Part shown: one piece after another, positions 1 through 5,796 of the stretch
Layout: each line of letters opens with the position of its first letter
Numbering within the stretch: position 1 is the stretch's first letter
Assembly (NCBI GenBank): GCA_946533615.1
Contig: CAMNBY010000231.1
Location: forward strand, 1 to 7,976
Origin: an uncultured Clostridia bacterium
Lineage (GTDB): Bacteria > Bacillota > Clostridia > Oscillospirales > Ruminococcaceae
Length of the DNA: 7,976 nucleotides
Direction of reading: 5' to 3'
Made by a program: the position numbers and the translations under genes
The notes under the pieces: model-generated
What the model was told of the DNA's origin: nothing
The model's input: the letters and a program-made list of their open reading frames with translations, nothing else
Databases searched by the model: none

Positions 1-159
1 CGCCTCGAACTTTGTGTTGCCGTAGGTGATGGTGATGATCTTTGCAATGCGAAGATGCTCGCAGAGGGGTGTCAGCGAGGGCCTTATCTTATCTAAATCC
101 ATCGAAGAGAGGGAGTTCATTGCCTTTATGAATTTTTCAAACAGTATCAAAAATTCCAT
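1..159 (-). CDS. N-terminal fragment of an unidentified protein (cut by the window edge)
   Basis: The reverse strand reads 53 uninterrupted codons from an ATG at 159-157 to the window edge, beginning MEFLILFEKFIKAMNSL. A good ribosome binding site (AAGGAG on the minus strand, 168-173) lies 8 nt upstream of the ATG, and a strong promoter lies further upstream, so this is a real gene start. The visible part looks like a soluble, mostly helical N-terminus with no signal peptide and no catalytic motif. I do not recognise it firmly. The pattern of a short helical start followed by 'IRPSL..LCEHLRIAKIITI' reminds me of the N-terminal region of some Ruminococcus signalling proteins (GGDEF-type), but that is a weak recollection. 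The gene diverges from the ilvA leader, so it is transcribed separately. Confidence 0.75.
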   Translation of the reverse strand, partial: MEFLILFEKFIKAMNSLSSMDLDKIRPSLTPLCEHLRIAKIITITYGNTKFEA

Positions 160-202
160 GCCAAGCACTCCTTCATAAATAACATTACAATACCTCTAAT
201 AA

Positions 203-231
203 ATTATACCATTTATATCCTTGAAATTCAA
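203..231 (-). promoter_or_regulatory. Sigma-A type promoter for the leftward gene
   Basis: On the minus strand the -35 box TTGAAT (231-226) is separated by exactly 17 nt from a perfect -10 box TATAAT (208-203). The transcription start should be near 196, giving a leader of about 37 nt before the ATG at 159. The match to consensus in both boxes and the optimal spacing make this a confident call. Confidence 0.8.
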
Positions 232-409
232 TGCACATTTTAGATAGGATTTCGAGTGCGTTTTAGGCATTTTACCAAAAGCGGTTCACGATTTATTCAA
301 CATTGTTCACATATTTCACAAAAGGCAAGTCCCGATATGGCGCAGTTCGGCACTTACAGGGCAAAAAGCGCCCTCTTCGGCTTGGCATAGTTTTTTAACA
401 ATTCAAGTC
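232..409. other. Intergenic stretch between divergent promoters, with phased TTCA repeats
   Basis: No coding region or RNA gene is visible here. The one pattern seen is a set of four TTCA tetramers starting at 285, 296, 306 and 315, each about one DNA helical turn from the next. Two of them lie in the identical hexamer GTTCAC (284-289 and 305-310), 21 bp apart. This could be an operator for a regulator binding one face of the helix, upstream of the leftward promoter. That is inference, and chance occurrence in AT-rich DNA cannot be excluded. A short inverted repeat AGGGC/GCCCT (358-374, 7-nt loop) is too weak to call. Confidence 0.3.
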
Positions 410-439
410 TTGACAAAATGCAGTATTATGTGGTATACT
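410..439 (+). promoter_or_regulatory. Promoter of the T-box / ilvA-ridA transcript
   Basis: The -35 box TTGACA (410-415) is perfect, and the -10 box TATACT (434-439) differs from consensus at one position. The spacer is 18 nt. The start of transcription should be near 446, just upstream of T-box Stem I. Confidence 0.85.
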
Positions 440-460
440 GAGTTTTACAAACATTTCAAA

Positions 461-735
461 GGCTGTGACGGAAAAGCCGTCGGCAGAGTTCCACCCAAAG
501 AGAGCCCGATATGTGCTGAGAGTCGGGCGGCGGACAGCCGTGTCGGTCATCGTTCCCGAGCCTGCCGCCGAACGCGAAAGCAAGTAGAACGGCACGGTAC
601 TCACCGTTATATGAGAACGCTTTGATGCGGGAAGACCCACAGAGAAGCGGCAGAGCGGCGCAATTTTTGCGCAAGCAGAGTGGTAACACGGAGCAAGTCT
701 TCGCCTCTGTCGGGATACCCCGGCGGAGTTTTTTT
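461..735 (+). promoter_or_regulatory. T-box riboswitch, specifier ATC (isoleucine)
   Basis: This leader RNA senses the charging state of a tRNA and controls transcription into ilvA. The conserved T-box core AGAGTGGTAACACGG is at 677-691. Stem I can be traced: GGCT 461-464 pairs with AGCC 559-562, flanking a TGA/GA kink-turn-like element. GGAA 470-473 pairs with TTCC 553-556, CCG 477-479 with CGG 544-546 and GGC 482-484 with GCC 537-539. The apical helix 504-509/523-528 closes a T-loop-like sequence, preceded by the conserved AGAGAG. The specifier loop strand is about 547-552 (TCATCG), where ATC at 549-551 is followed by a purine, as is typical. The antiterminator forms from CAGAG 676-680 with CTCTG 705-709 and CGGAG 689-693 with CTTCG 699-703. 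Its bulge begins TGGT (681-684), which pairs with a tRNA ending in ACCA, as tRNA-Ile does. A Stem III hairpin lies at 658-672. Confidence 0.93.
705..735 (+). terminator. T-box intrinsic terminator
   Basis: Ten consecutive base pairs (705-714 with 719-728, including two G-T wobbles) enclose a 4-nt loop and are followed by seven Ts (729-735). The 5' half (705-709) is also the 3' half of the antiterminator helix. The two structures are therefore mutually exclusive, as the T-box mechanism requires. Confidence 0.92.
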
Positions 736-771
736 ATTTAGGCAACACCGCACAACCCGCGGCTCACAATA

Positions 772-799
772 ATTATCAACTATCAACTGTCAATTATCA
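772..799 (+). repeat. Four tandem 7-bp repeats, consensus A(T/C)T(A/G)TCA
   Basis: The units ATTATCA (772-778), ACTATCA (779-785), ACTGTCA (786-792) and ATTATCA (793-799) follow one another without a gap. They lie in the untranslated region between the T-box terminator and ilvA. Similar short AT-rich heptad runs occur between genes in related clostridial genomes, as I recall, so this is probably a dispersed intergenic repeat. No function is evident. Confidence 0.6.
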
Positions 800-956
800 A
801 TTTCTTCAGTTTTGCTCAACTCTTTCTGAGTGCGTTTGCCGTCCCGCTCAATTCATCTGACACCCACCGTATCGCGAGGGAACCCCAGCACATCACACCG
901 TTGTGAGGCGGCTTGCCGCCGCTCACGCGACCTAAAAAAGAAAGGAAGTAATATCA
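800..956 (+). other. Long post-terminator leader of ilvA with a GC-rich hairpin
   Basis: Together with 736-799, this places about 220 nt between the T-box terminator and the ilvA start codon, more than T-box leaders usually need. An imperfect palindrome at 903-926 has the perfect core GGCGGC/GCCGCC (907-912 and 915-920), with GTGA and TCAC at its outer ends. No T-run follows, so it is not a terminator on this strand. The ilvA ribosome binding site, within AAAGGAAGT (about 941-949), comes after it. No small gene with a convincing start is seen. Confidence 0.45.
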
Positions 957-2159
957 ATGCTGACGCTCGATAAGGTCTATCGCGCAAGACACGTATTAAA
1001 GGAGGTCATCAGGGAGACCGAGGTCATCAAGGCCCCGAAGATCAACCCCGAGGCGAACGTTTACCTCAAGACCGAGAATTTGCAGATAACAGGCTCTTTC
1101 AAGGTGAGAGGCGCCTATTATATGATCTCGCAGCTTTCGGACGAGGAGAAGAGCCGCGGCGTTATTGCCTGCAGCGCAGGAAACCATGCTCAGGGCGTGG
1201 CGCTTGCCGCCGCAAAGAACGGCATCAAGTCCATTATCTGCCTGCCTGACGGCGCACCTATCTCCAAGGTCGAGGCAACCAAGGGCTACGGCGCCGAGGT
1301 CAAGCTTGTCGAGGGCGTTTATGACGACGCTTATCAGGAGGCTCTGCGCCTCAGGGATGAGCAGGGCTATACCTTCATTCACCCCTTTGACAACGAGAAC
1401 GTTATCGCCGGACAGGGCACGATCGGCCTCGAGCTTATCGACCAGCTGCCCGAGCTTGACGCGGTCGTTGTTCCCGTGGGCGGCGGCGGACTTATCTCCG
1501 GCGTGGCCTTTGCCCTCAAGAGCCTCAAGCCTTCGATCAAGGTCTACGGCGTTCAGGCGGCAGGAGCGCCCTCGATGGTCAACTCCCTGCACGAAAACAA
1601 GATACTCTGCCTCGACAGCGTTTCCACCATCGCCGACGGCATCAAGGTAAAGGAGCCCGGCGAGCATACCTTTGAATACTGCAAGCAGTTCGTTGACGAC
1701 GTTGTGACCGTCACCGACGACGAGGTCTCCTCGGCTATCCTTGCGCTCATCGAGCAGCACAAGCTGATCGCTGAGGGCGCAGGCGCGGTTTCCGTTGCGG
1801 CCGTTATGTTCAACAAGATACCCGACATCAAGGGCAAGAACGTTGTCTGCGTGGTCTCGGGCGGCAACATCGACGTTACGATCCTTTCAAGGGTCATCAA
1901 GCGCGGTCTGCTCAAGTCGGGCAGATCCGACACCCTCACTATCCAGCTTGAGGACAAGCCAGGACAGCTCAAGGGCGTTTCGGCTATCATCTCCGACCTG
2001 GGCGGAAACGTTGTTTCTATCCACCACGAGAGAGCCAGCGAGGACAGCGACATCACCGAGTGCCTGCTGCGCCTTGTGCTGGAGACCAGGAATTACGAGC
2101 ATATCCACGAGATCCGCAGCGCCCTGACGGCGGCGGGCTTCAAGATCGTCAATAAATAA
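957..2159 (+). CDS. ilvA: Threonine ammonia-lyase (threonine deaminase), single-ACT medium form
   Basis: This PLP enzyme converts threonine to 2-oxobutanoate and ammonia, the first committed step to isoleucine in the cytoplasm. The 400-residue protein shows the fold-type II core. The PLP lysine is K49 in TGSFKVRGAY, the substrate/phosphate-region motif SAGNHAQG is at 73-80, the glycine-rich PLP phosphate-binding loop GGGG is at 175-178, and SGGN at 301-304 contacts the cofactor ring. From about residue 326 a single ACT domain follows (LTIQLEDKPGQLKGVSAII), the usual site for amino acid feedback. This layout and length match the family's medium form, which includes both biosynthetic and catabolic enzymes. 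The isoleucine T-box upstream argues for the biosynthetic role. The start ATG has the sequence AAAGGAAGT 7-15 nt upstream. ridA follows after 47 nt in the same transcript. No key residue appears to be missing. Confidence 0.95.
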   Translation: MLTLDKVYRARHVLKEVIRETEVIKAPKINPEANVYLKTENLQITGSFKVRGAYYMISQLSDEEKSRGVIACSAGNHAQGVALAAAKNGIKSIICLPDGAPISKVEATKGYGAEVKLVEGVYDDAYQEALRLRDEQGYTFIHPFDNENVIAGQGTIGLELIDQLPELDAVVVPVGGGGLISGVAFALKSLKPSIKVYGVQAAGAPSMVNSLHENKILCLDSVSTIADGIKVKEPGEHTFEYCKQFVDDVVTVTDDEVSSAILALIEQHKLIAEGAGAVSVAAVMFNKIPDIKGKNVVCVVSGGNIDVTILSRVIKRGLLKSGRSDTLTIQLEDKPGQLKGVSAIISDLGGNVVSIHHERASEDSDITECLLRLVLETRNYEHIHEIRSALTAAGFKIVNK

Positions 2160-2160
2160 C

Positions 2161-2177
2161 GGCAGCCGCAAGCTGCC
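2161..2177 (+). other. Intercistronic stem-loop between ilvA and ridA
   Basis: GGCAGC (2161-2166) pairs perfectly with GCTGCC (2172-2177) around a 5-nt loop, starting one base after the ilvA stop codon. No T-run follows, so it is unlikely to stop transcription. It might protect the 3' end of ilvA mRNA or tune ridA expression, but that is inference. Confidence 0.5.
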
Positions 2178-2206
2178 CAAAACTATAGAAAAGGAGTTTG
2201 AATAAA

Positions 2207-2581
2207 ATGGCAGAAACAATCTACACAAAGAACGCACCCGACGCGATCGGACCTTATTCTCAGGCCAAGAAGGTCGGCGGACTGGTTTTCACCTCGGGAC
2301 AGATCGCTATCGACCCTGCTGTGGGCGACGTTACCGCTAAGACGATCGAGGAGCAGACACATCAGGTATGCAAGAACCTGTCGGCTGTACTCGAAGCCGC
2401 AGGCTCGTCCCTTGACAAGGCGGTCAAGACAGTCTGCTTCCTGAAGAATATGTCCGACTTCGCAGCCTTCAATGCGGTCTACGGCGAGTATTTCACAAGT
2501 AAGCCTGCCCGCTCCTGCGTTGCGGCAGCAGCTCTCCCCAAGGACGTTCTCGTTGAGGTCGAGGTCGTTGCAGAGGCATAA
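2207..2581 (+). CDS. ridA: RidA family 2-iminobutanoate/2-iminopropanoate deaminase
   Basis: RidA hydrolyses the reactive enamine/imine intermediates that PLP enzymes such as threonine deaminase release, protecting other PLP enzymes from damage. The 124-residue product has the usual family length. It shows the hallmark N-terminal APDAIGPYSQA (10-20) and FTSGQIAIDP (28-37), and the C-terminal signature SKPARSCVAAAALPKDVLVE (98-117). R102 aligns with the catalytic arginine (R105) of E. coli RidA and E117 with E120, so the protein should be an active deaminase. I chose the ATG at 2207, which sits 10 nt after AAGGAG (2191-2196). An in-frame TTG at 2198 is only one base from that site and would add three residues. 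Its place directly after ilvA, with a terminator just behind it, makes ilvA-ridA a two-gene unit under the T-box. Confidence 0.95.
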   Translation: MAETIYTKNAPDAIGPYSQAKKVGGLVFTSGQIAIDPAVGDVTAKTIEEQTHQVCKNLSAVLEAAGSSLDKAVKTVCFLKNMSDFAAFNAVYGEYFTSKPARSCVAAAALPKDVLVEVEVVAEA

Positions 2582-2609
2582 GAGCCGATCTTGAATAACA
2601 GCATCGGAA

Positions 2610-2646
2610 CAGCACTTCGCCACCCGTGGGCGAGGTGCTGTTTTTT
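2610..2646 (+). terminator. Intrinsic terminator of the ilvA-ridA unit
   Basis: A 12-bp stem (2610-2621 with 2629-2640, one G-T wobble) closes a 7-nt loop and runs directly into six Ts (2641-2646). Two further A-T pairs (2608-2609 with 2641-2642) can extend the stem. It lies 28 nt after the ridA stop codon. Confidence 0.93.
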
Positions 2647-2705
2647 GCCTTCGGGCATCGGCGGGACAGCGAAAGGGAGCATCAGAAATGATTTCAGCAT
2701 AGCAG

Positions 2706-2734
2706 TTGACTAAAGCGGAAAAATGGTGTATAAT
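2706..2734 (+). promoter_or_regulatory. Promoter of the amino acid ABC transporter unit
   Basis: TTGACT (2706-2711) and a perfect TATAAT (2729-2734) are separated by 17 nt. Transcription should begin near 2741, about 76 nt before the chosen start codon of the permease. Confidence 0.9.
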
Positions 2735-2744
2735 AAAATAGTCT

Positions 2745-2818
2745 ACGGCATTGTTTTCGGGACTGCCCGAGTGCCGTTCAACACAGGTATTACTGAAATA
2801 TTCGGGAGGGCTTTTTTT
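2745..2818 (+). promoter_or_regulatory. Structured 5' leader of the ABC permease with two competing pairings
   Basis: A hairpin begins a few nt from the predicted 5' end. Its outer helix is ACGGCA 2745-2750 with TGCCGT 2772-2777. The inner helix is TTCGGG 2756-2761 with CCCGAG 2766-2771, over a 4-nt loop. The heptamer TTCGGGA of the inner helix recurs at 2801-2807, where it overlaps the ribosome binding site GGGAGGG (2804-2810). CCCGAG could therefore pair with either copy. Seven Ts (2812-2818) follow directly after the site. This could be an attenuator or a translational switch, or just a 5' stabilising stem. The local hairpin should be favoured, leaving the ribosome site open. Confidence 0.4.
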
Positions 2819-3530
2819 GAATTTCGATGACTATCTTAAGGTCAGCAAGATACTGCTGGAGTATCTGCCTTATACCTTGAAGCTGTTCTTCTTTACGCTG
2901 CTGTTCTCCATTCCGCTCGGAATGGTGGTGACGTGGCTGAAAAAGTGCCGGTTCAAGCCTGTTTCATGGCTTACGAACATCTACATACTTATAATGCGAG
3001 GTACGCCGCTGATGCTGCAGATCGTCGCAGTTTATTTTGCCATTCCGATGATGGTCAGCTCAGCCAAGAAGGCCGGCAGCATCGAGGGAACCTTCTATGA
3101 AACGCTGGATAAGTTCAAGGCGAACGAGAACTATATGTTCATCATGCTCGTCATCGCCTTCTCCTTCAACTACGCCGCTTACTTTGCCGAGATCTTCCGC
3201 GGCGGCATCGAGTCGATCCCCGTCGGACAGTACGAGGCTTCGTCGATGCTGGGGCTCACAAAAATGCAGACCTTCTTCCGCATTATCCTGCCGCAGGTCG
3301 TAAAGCGTGTCATCCCTGCGACAAGCAACGAGGTCATCGTCCTTGTCAAGGACACCTCGCTTGCGACGATCATCTCGTATACCGAGATAATGCTGAAGGC
3401 AAAGCAGCAGATGAACGCCTACAGCTCGATAGGGCCGCTGTTCGTTGCAGGACTGTTCTACTTTGTGCTGAACGCTGTCGTTACCGTGGCCTTCATGCTC
3501 ATCGAGAAGCACTATGACTATTACAAGTAA
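2817..3530 (+). CDS. Polar amino acid ABC transporter permease (HisM/GlnP type)
   Basis: This is the membrane subunit of an amino acid importer. From the chosen start it has 237 residues, normal for the family. Membrane segments are seen at about 20-40, 52-78, 106-128, 165-190 and 207-230. Family hallmarks are RGTPLMLQI (61-69), the EAA loop E140 to Q160 (EASSMLGLTKMQTFFRIILPQ in two parts), which docks on the ATPase, and KDTSLATIISYTE (178-190). I placed the start at TTG 2817, preceded 6-7 nt upstream by GGGAGGG (2804-2810). An in-frame TTG at 2751 lacks a ribosome site and would lie about 10 nt from the transcription start. The stretch at about 80-105 (SSAKKAGSIEG... to KANENY) is a hydrophilic external loop, longer than I expect for relatives. 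The ATPase gene follows 12 nt later. The substrate cannot be told from the sequence. Confidence 0.92.
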   Translation: MNFDDYLKVSKILLEYLPYTLKLFFFTLLFSIPLGMVVTWLKKCRFKPVSWLTNIYILIMRGTPLMLQIVAVYFAIPMMVSSAKKAGSIEGTFYETLDKFKANENYMFIMLVIAFSFNYAAYFAEIFRGGIESIPVGQYEASSMLGLTKMQTFFRIILPQVVKRVIPATSNEVIVLVKDTSLATIISYTEIMLKAKQQMNAYSSIGPLFVAGLFYFVLNAVVTVAFMLIEKHYDYYK

Positions 3531-3542
3531 GGAGGCGTCGAA

Positions 3543-4301
3543 ATGGCTGTTCTTGAAGTAAAAAACCTTTCCAAAAGCTTCGGCGACCTGCAGGTGCTCA
3601 GAGACATCTCCTTCAATGTTGAAGAGGGACAGGTGGTGTCAGTGATCGGCCCCTCGGGCTCGGGAAAATCTACGCTGCTCAGATGCGTGAACCAGCTTGA
3701 ACGCGCCGACAGCGGCGAGATCAACGTCTGCGGTATGAATATGCTGCACATGAACGGCAGCAAGGCCGTCTATGCTCCGCACAAGACCCTCAGGGAGATA
3801 AGGCTGCGCATCGGCCTTGTGTTCCAGAATTTCAATCTCTTTCCGCACATGAACGTTATGCAGAACATAATCGAGGCGCCTGTCCATGTGCTTAAAAAGC
3901 CGAAGGCCGAGGCCGTGCAGGACGCTGTGGAGCTTCTCGAAAAAATGGGGCTCTCGGGCAAGGAGAAGGCCTATCCCTGTGAGCTTTCGGGCGGCCAGCA
4001 GCAGAGAGTCTCGATAGCCAGAGCCCTTGCGCTCAGACCCGATGTGCTGTTCTTTGACGAGCCCACCTCGGCGCTTGACCCCGAGCTTACGGGAGAGATA
4101 CTTAAAGTTATCAAAGGGCTTGCTGCCGAGAAGATGACAATGGTGATCGTAACTCACGAAATGGAGTTCGCCCGCGAGGTGTCGAACCACGTTATCTTCA
4201 TGGACGGCGGATATATAGTTGAGGAGGGCGCCCCCGAGCTGCTCTTCGGCGACACACAGAACGAACGCACCAAGCAGTTCCTGAGCAGATACAGAAAATA
4301 A
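3543..4301 (+). CDS. Polar amino acid ABC transporter ATP-binding protein (GlnQ/HisP type)
   Basis: This cytoplasmic ATPase powers the permease encoded just upstream. The 252-residue protein has every catalytic element: Walker A GPSGSGKST (36-44), the Q-loop glutamine Q95 in FQNFNLFPH, the signature LSGGQQQR (148-155), Walker B VLFFDEP (168-174) with D-loop SALDP, and the switch histidine H205 in VTHEMEFA. QNFNLFPHMNV and THEMEFAREV are typical of amino acid importers of the GlnQ/HisP/ArtP group. The ATG at 3543 follows GGAGG (3531-3535) by 7 nt, and the gap to the permease stop is 12 nt, so the two are co-transcribed. No terminator is seen after the stop codon, so some readthrough into glyQS is possible. 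No periplasmic-type binding protein gene is present on either side. Confidence 0.95.
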   Translation: MAVLEVKNLSKSFGDLQVLRDISFNVEEGQVVSVIGPSGSGKSTLLRCVNQLERADSGEINVCGMNMLHMNGSKAVYAPHKTLREIRLRIGLVFQNFNLFPHMNVMQNIIEAPVHVLKKPKAEAVQDAVELLEKMGLSGKEKAYPCELSGGQQQRVSIARALALRPDVLFFDEPTSALDPELTGEILKVIKGLAAEKMTMVIVTHEMEFAREVSNHVIFMDGGYIVEEGAPELLFGDTQNERTKQFLSRYRK

Positions 4302-4319
4302 GAGCCAATCACAAAGCAC

Positions 4320-4348
4320 TTGACATATATTTGTTTTTGGGTTAAAAT
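4320..4348 (+). promoter_or_regulatory. Promoter of glyQS
   Basis: A perfect -35 box TTGACA (4320-4325), a 17-nt spacer and TAAAAT (4343-4348) form a strong promoter in the AT-rich gap after the ABC ATPase gene. The start near 4355 leaves a leader of only about 34 nt, too short for a T-box. Confidence 0.87.
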
Positions 4349-4388
4349 AAAGAATGTATATTTTATCATTATCAAAGGAGAATGAAAA

Positions 4389-5774
4389 ATGAAGAATACC
4401 GAGAAAACAATGGACAAAATAGTTGCGCTCTGCAAGGGCAGAGGCTTCGTTTATCCCGGCAGCGAGATCTATGGCGGCCTCGCCAACACATGGGACTACG
4501 GCCCCCTTGGCGTGGAGCTTAAAAATAACATCAAGGACGCCTGGAGAAAGAAGTTCGTCCAGGAGAACAAATATAACGTCGGCCTTGATTCCGCTATACT
4601 GATGAACCCCCAGACCTGGGTGGCTTCGGGACACCTCGGCGGATTCTCTGACCCTCTTATGGACTGCAAGGAGTGCAAGACCCGTCACCGTGCAGACAAT
4701 CTGATCGAGGACTTTGACGGCACCAACGTTGCCGGCTGGACCAACGAGCAGATGATGGATTACATCAAGGAAAAGAACATTCCCTGCCCCGACTGCGGCA
4801 AGCACAATTTCACCGAGATCCGCCAGTTCAATCTTATGTTCAAGACCTTCCAGGGCGTGACCGAGGACTCAAAGTCAGAGCTGTACCTCCGCCCCGAGAC
4901 CGCTCAGGGAATTTTCGTAAACTTTGCAAATATCCAGAGAACGAGCCGCAAGAAGGTGCCCTTTGGTGTGGCACAGGTCGGCAAGAGCTTCCGCAACGAG
5001 ATCACTCCCGGAAACTTCATCTTCCGCGTAAGAGAGTTCGAGCAGATGGAGCTGGAGTTCTTCTGCAAGCCCGGCACCGACCTCGAGTGGTTCGAGTACT
5101 GGAGAGGCTTCTGCCGCGACTGGCTGCTGTCGCTGGGCATCAAGGAGGAGAACCTCCGCCTGCGCGACCACTCCCCCGAGGAGCTCTGCTTCTACTCCAA
5201 GGCGACCACGGACTTTGAGTATCTCTTCCCCTTCGGCTGGGGAGAGCTCTGGGGCGTGGCTGACAGAACAGACTATGACCTTACTCAGCACATCAACACC
5301 TCGGGCAAGAGCCTCGACTACTTTGACCCCGAGACCAACGAAAGATATATCCCCTACGTCATCGAGCCGTCGCTGGGCGTTGAGAGGCTCTTCCTCACCG
5401 TCGTTACCGAGGCCTATGACGAGGAGAACATCGGAACAGAGGAGAAGCCGGACGTTAGAACGGTCATGCGCTTCCACCCTGCGCTGGCGCCCTTCAAGGC
5501 CTGCGTACTGCCCCTGTCCAAGAAGCTCTCCGAGCAGGCAGGCGAGCTTTACGACGAGCTCTGCCGCGATTTCAGCGTTGACTACGACGAGGCAGGCTCT
5601 ATCGGCAAGCGCTATCGCCGTCAGGACGAGATCGGCACGCCCTTCTGCATCACCTATGACTTCGATTCAGTCGAGGACGGCTGCGTAACTGTCCGCGACA
5701 GAGATACGATGGAGCAGGAGAGGATAAAGATCTCCGACCTCCGCGCTTATATCGCCGAGAAGATCAGGTTTTAA
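4389..5774 (+). CDS. glyQS: Glycine--tRNA ligase, single-chain alpha2 (class II) type
   Basis: This enzyme attaches glycine to tRNA-Gly in the cytoplasm. The 461-residue protein is the homodimeric bacterial/eukaryotic-like type, not the split GlyQ/GlyS alpha2-beta2 type. The N-terminus FVYPGSEIYGGLANTWDYGP (20-39) is diagnostic. Cysteine pairs C93/C96 and C133/C136 form a zinc-binding insert. Class II motif 2 is seen as FRNEITPGNFIFRVREFEQ (201-219) and motif 3 as EPSLGVERLFLTVV (326-339) with R333. The anticodon-binding domain starts near residue 365 and runs to the end (residues 401-410, EAGSIGKRYR). The ATG at 4389 has AGGAG (4376-4380) 8 nt upstream; another ATG at 4382 is out of frame. 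It has its own promoter. The zinc-ribbon protein gene follows after 22 nt, probably on the same transcript. Confidence 0.97.
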   Translation: MKNTEKTMDKIVALCKGRGFVYPGSEIYGGLANTWDYGPLGVELKNNIKDAWRKKFVQENKYNVGLDSAILMNPQTWVASGHLGGFSDPLMDCKECKTRHRADNLIEDFDGTNVAGWTNEQMMDYIKEKNIPCPDCGKHNFTEIRQFNLMFKTFQGVTEDSKSELYLRPETAQGIFVNFANIQRTSRKKVPFGVAQVGKSFRNEITPGNFIFRVREFEQMELEFFCKPGTDLEWFEYWRGFCRDWLLSLGIKEENLRLRDHSPEELCFYSKATTDFEYLFPFGWGELWGVADRTDYDLTQHINTSGKSLDYFDPETNERYIPYVIEPSLGVERLFLTVVTEAYDEENIGTEEKPDVRTVMRFHPALAPFKACVLPLSKKLSEQAGELYDELCRDFSVDYDEAGSIGKRYRRQDEIGTPFCITYDFDSVEDGCVTVRDRDTMEQERIKISDLRAYIAEKIRF

Positions 5775-5796
5775 GACAGTTTTGAGGTAGATCACT

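Noticed and set aside
410..625. A 71-codon open frame on the plus strand in the T-box leader
   Set aside because: It starts inside the promoter, before the expected transcription start, and overlaps the structured Stem I. The sequence is explained by RNA pairing.
772..799. Tandem heptads as a CRISPR-like or origin iteron array
   Set aside because: The units are only 7 bp, directly abutting and AT-rich, with no spacers, and no cas, rep or DnaA-box context is present.
903..926. GC-rich palindrome before ilvA as an intrinsic terminator
   Set aside because: No T-run follows it on the plus strand, and it lies just before the ribosome site of the gene it would have to silence.
996..1760. A 254-codon open frame on the minus strand within ilvA
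   Set aside because: It lies wholly antisense to the well-conserved threonine deaminase and has no recognisable domain or start signals.
2198..2206. An upstream TTG start for ridA adding three residues
   Set aside because: It is one base from the AAGGAG site. The ATG at 2207 has proper spacing and matches the usual family N-terminus.
2751..2816. A 22-residue N-terminal extension of the ABC permease from TTG 2751
   Set aside because: It has no ribosome site, sits about 10 nt from the predicted transcript start, and its bases are explained by the leader hairpin. TTG 2817 has a good ribosome site.
3639..4805. A 388-codon open frame on the minus strand across the end of the ABC unit and the start of glyQS
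   Set aside because: It is antisense to two strongly supported genes, crosses an intergenic promoter region, has no ribosome site and shows no family motif. Long antisense frames are expected opposite GC-rich genes with strong codon bias.
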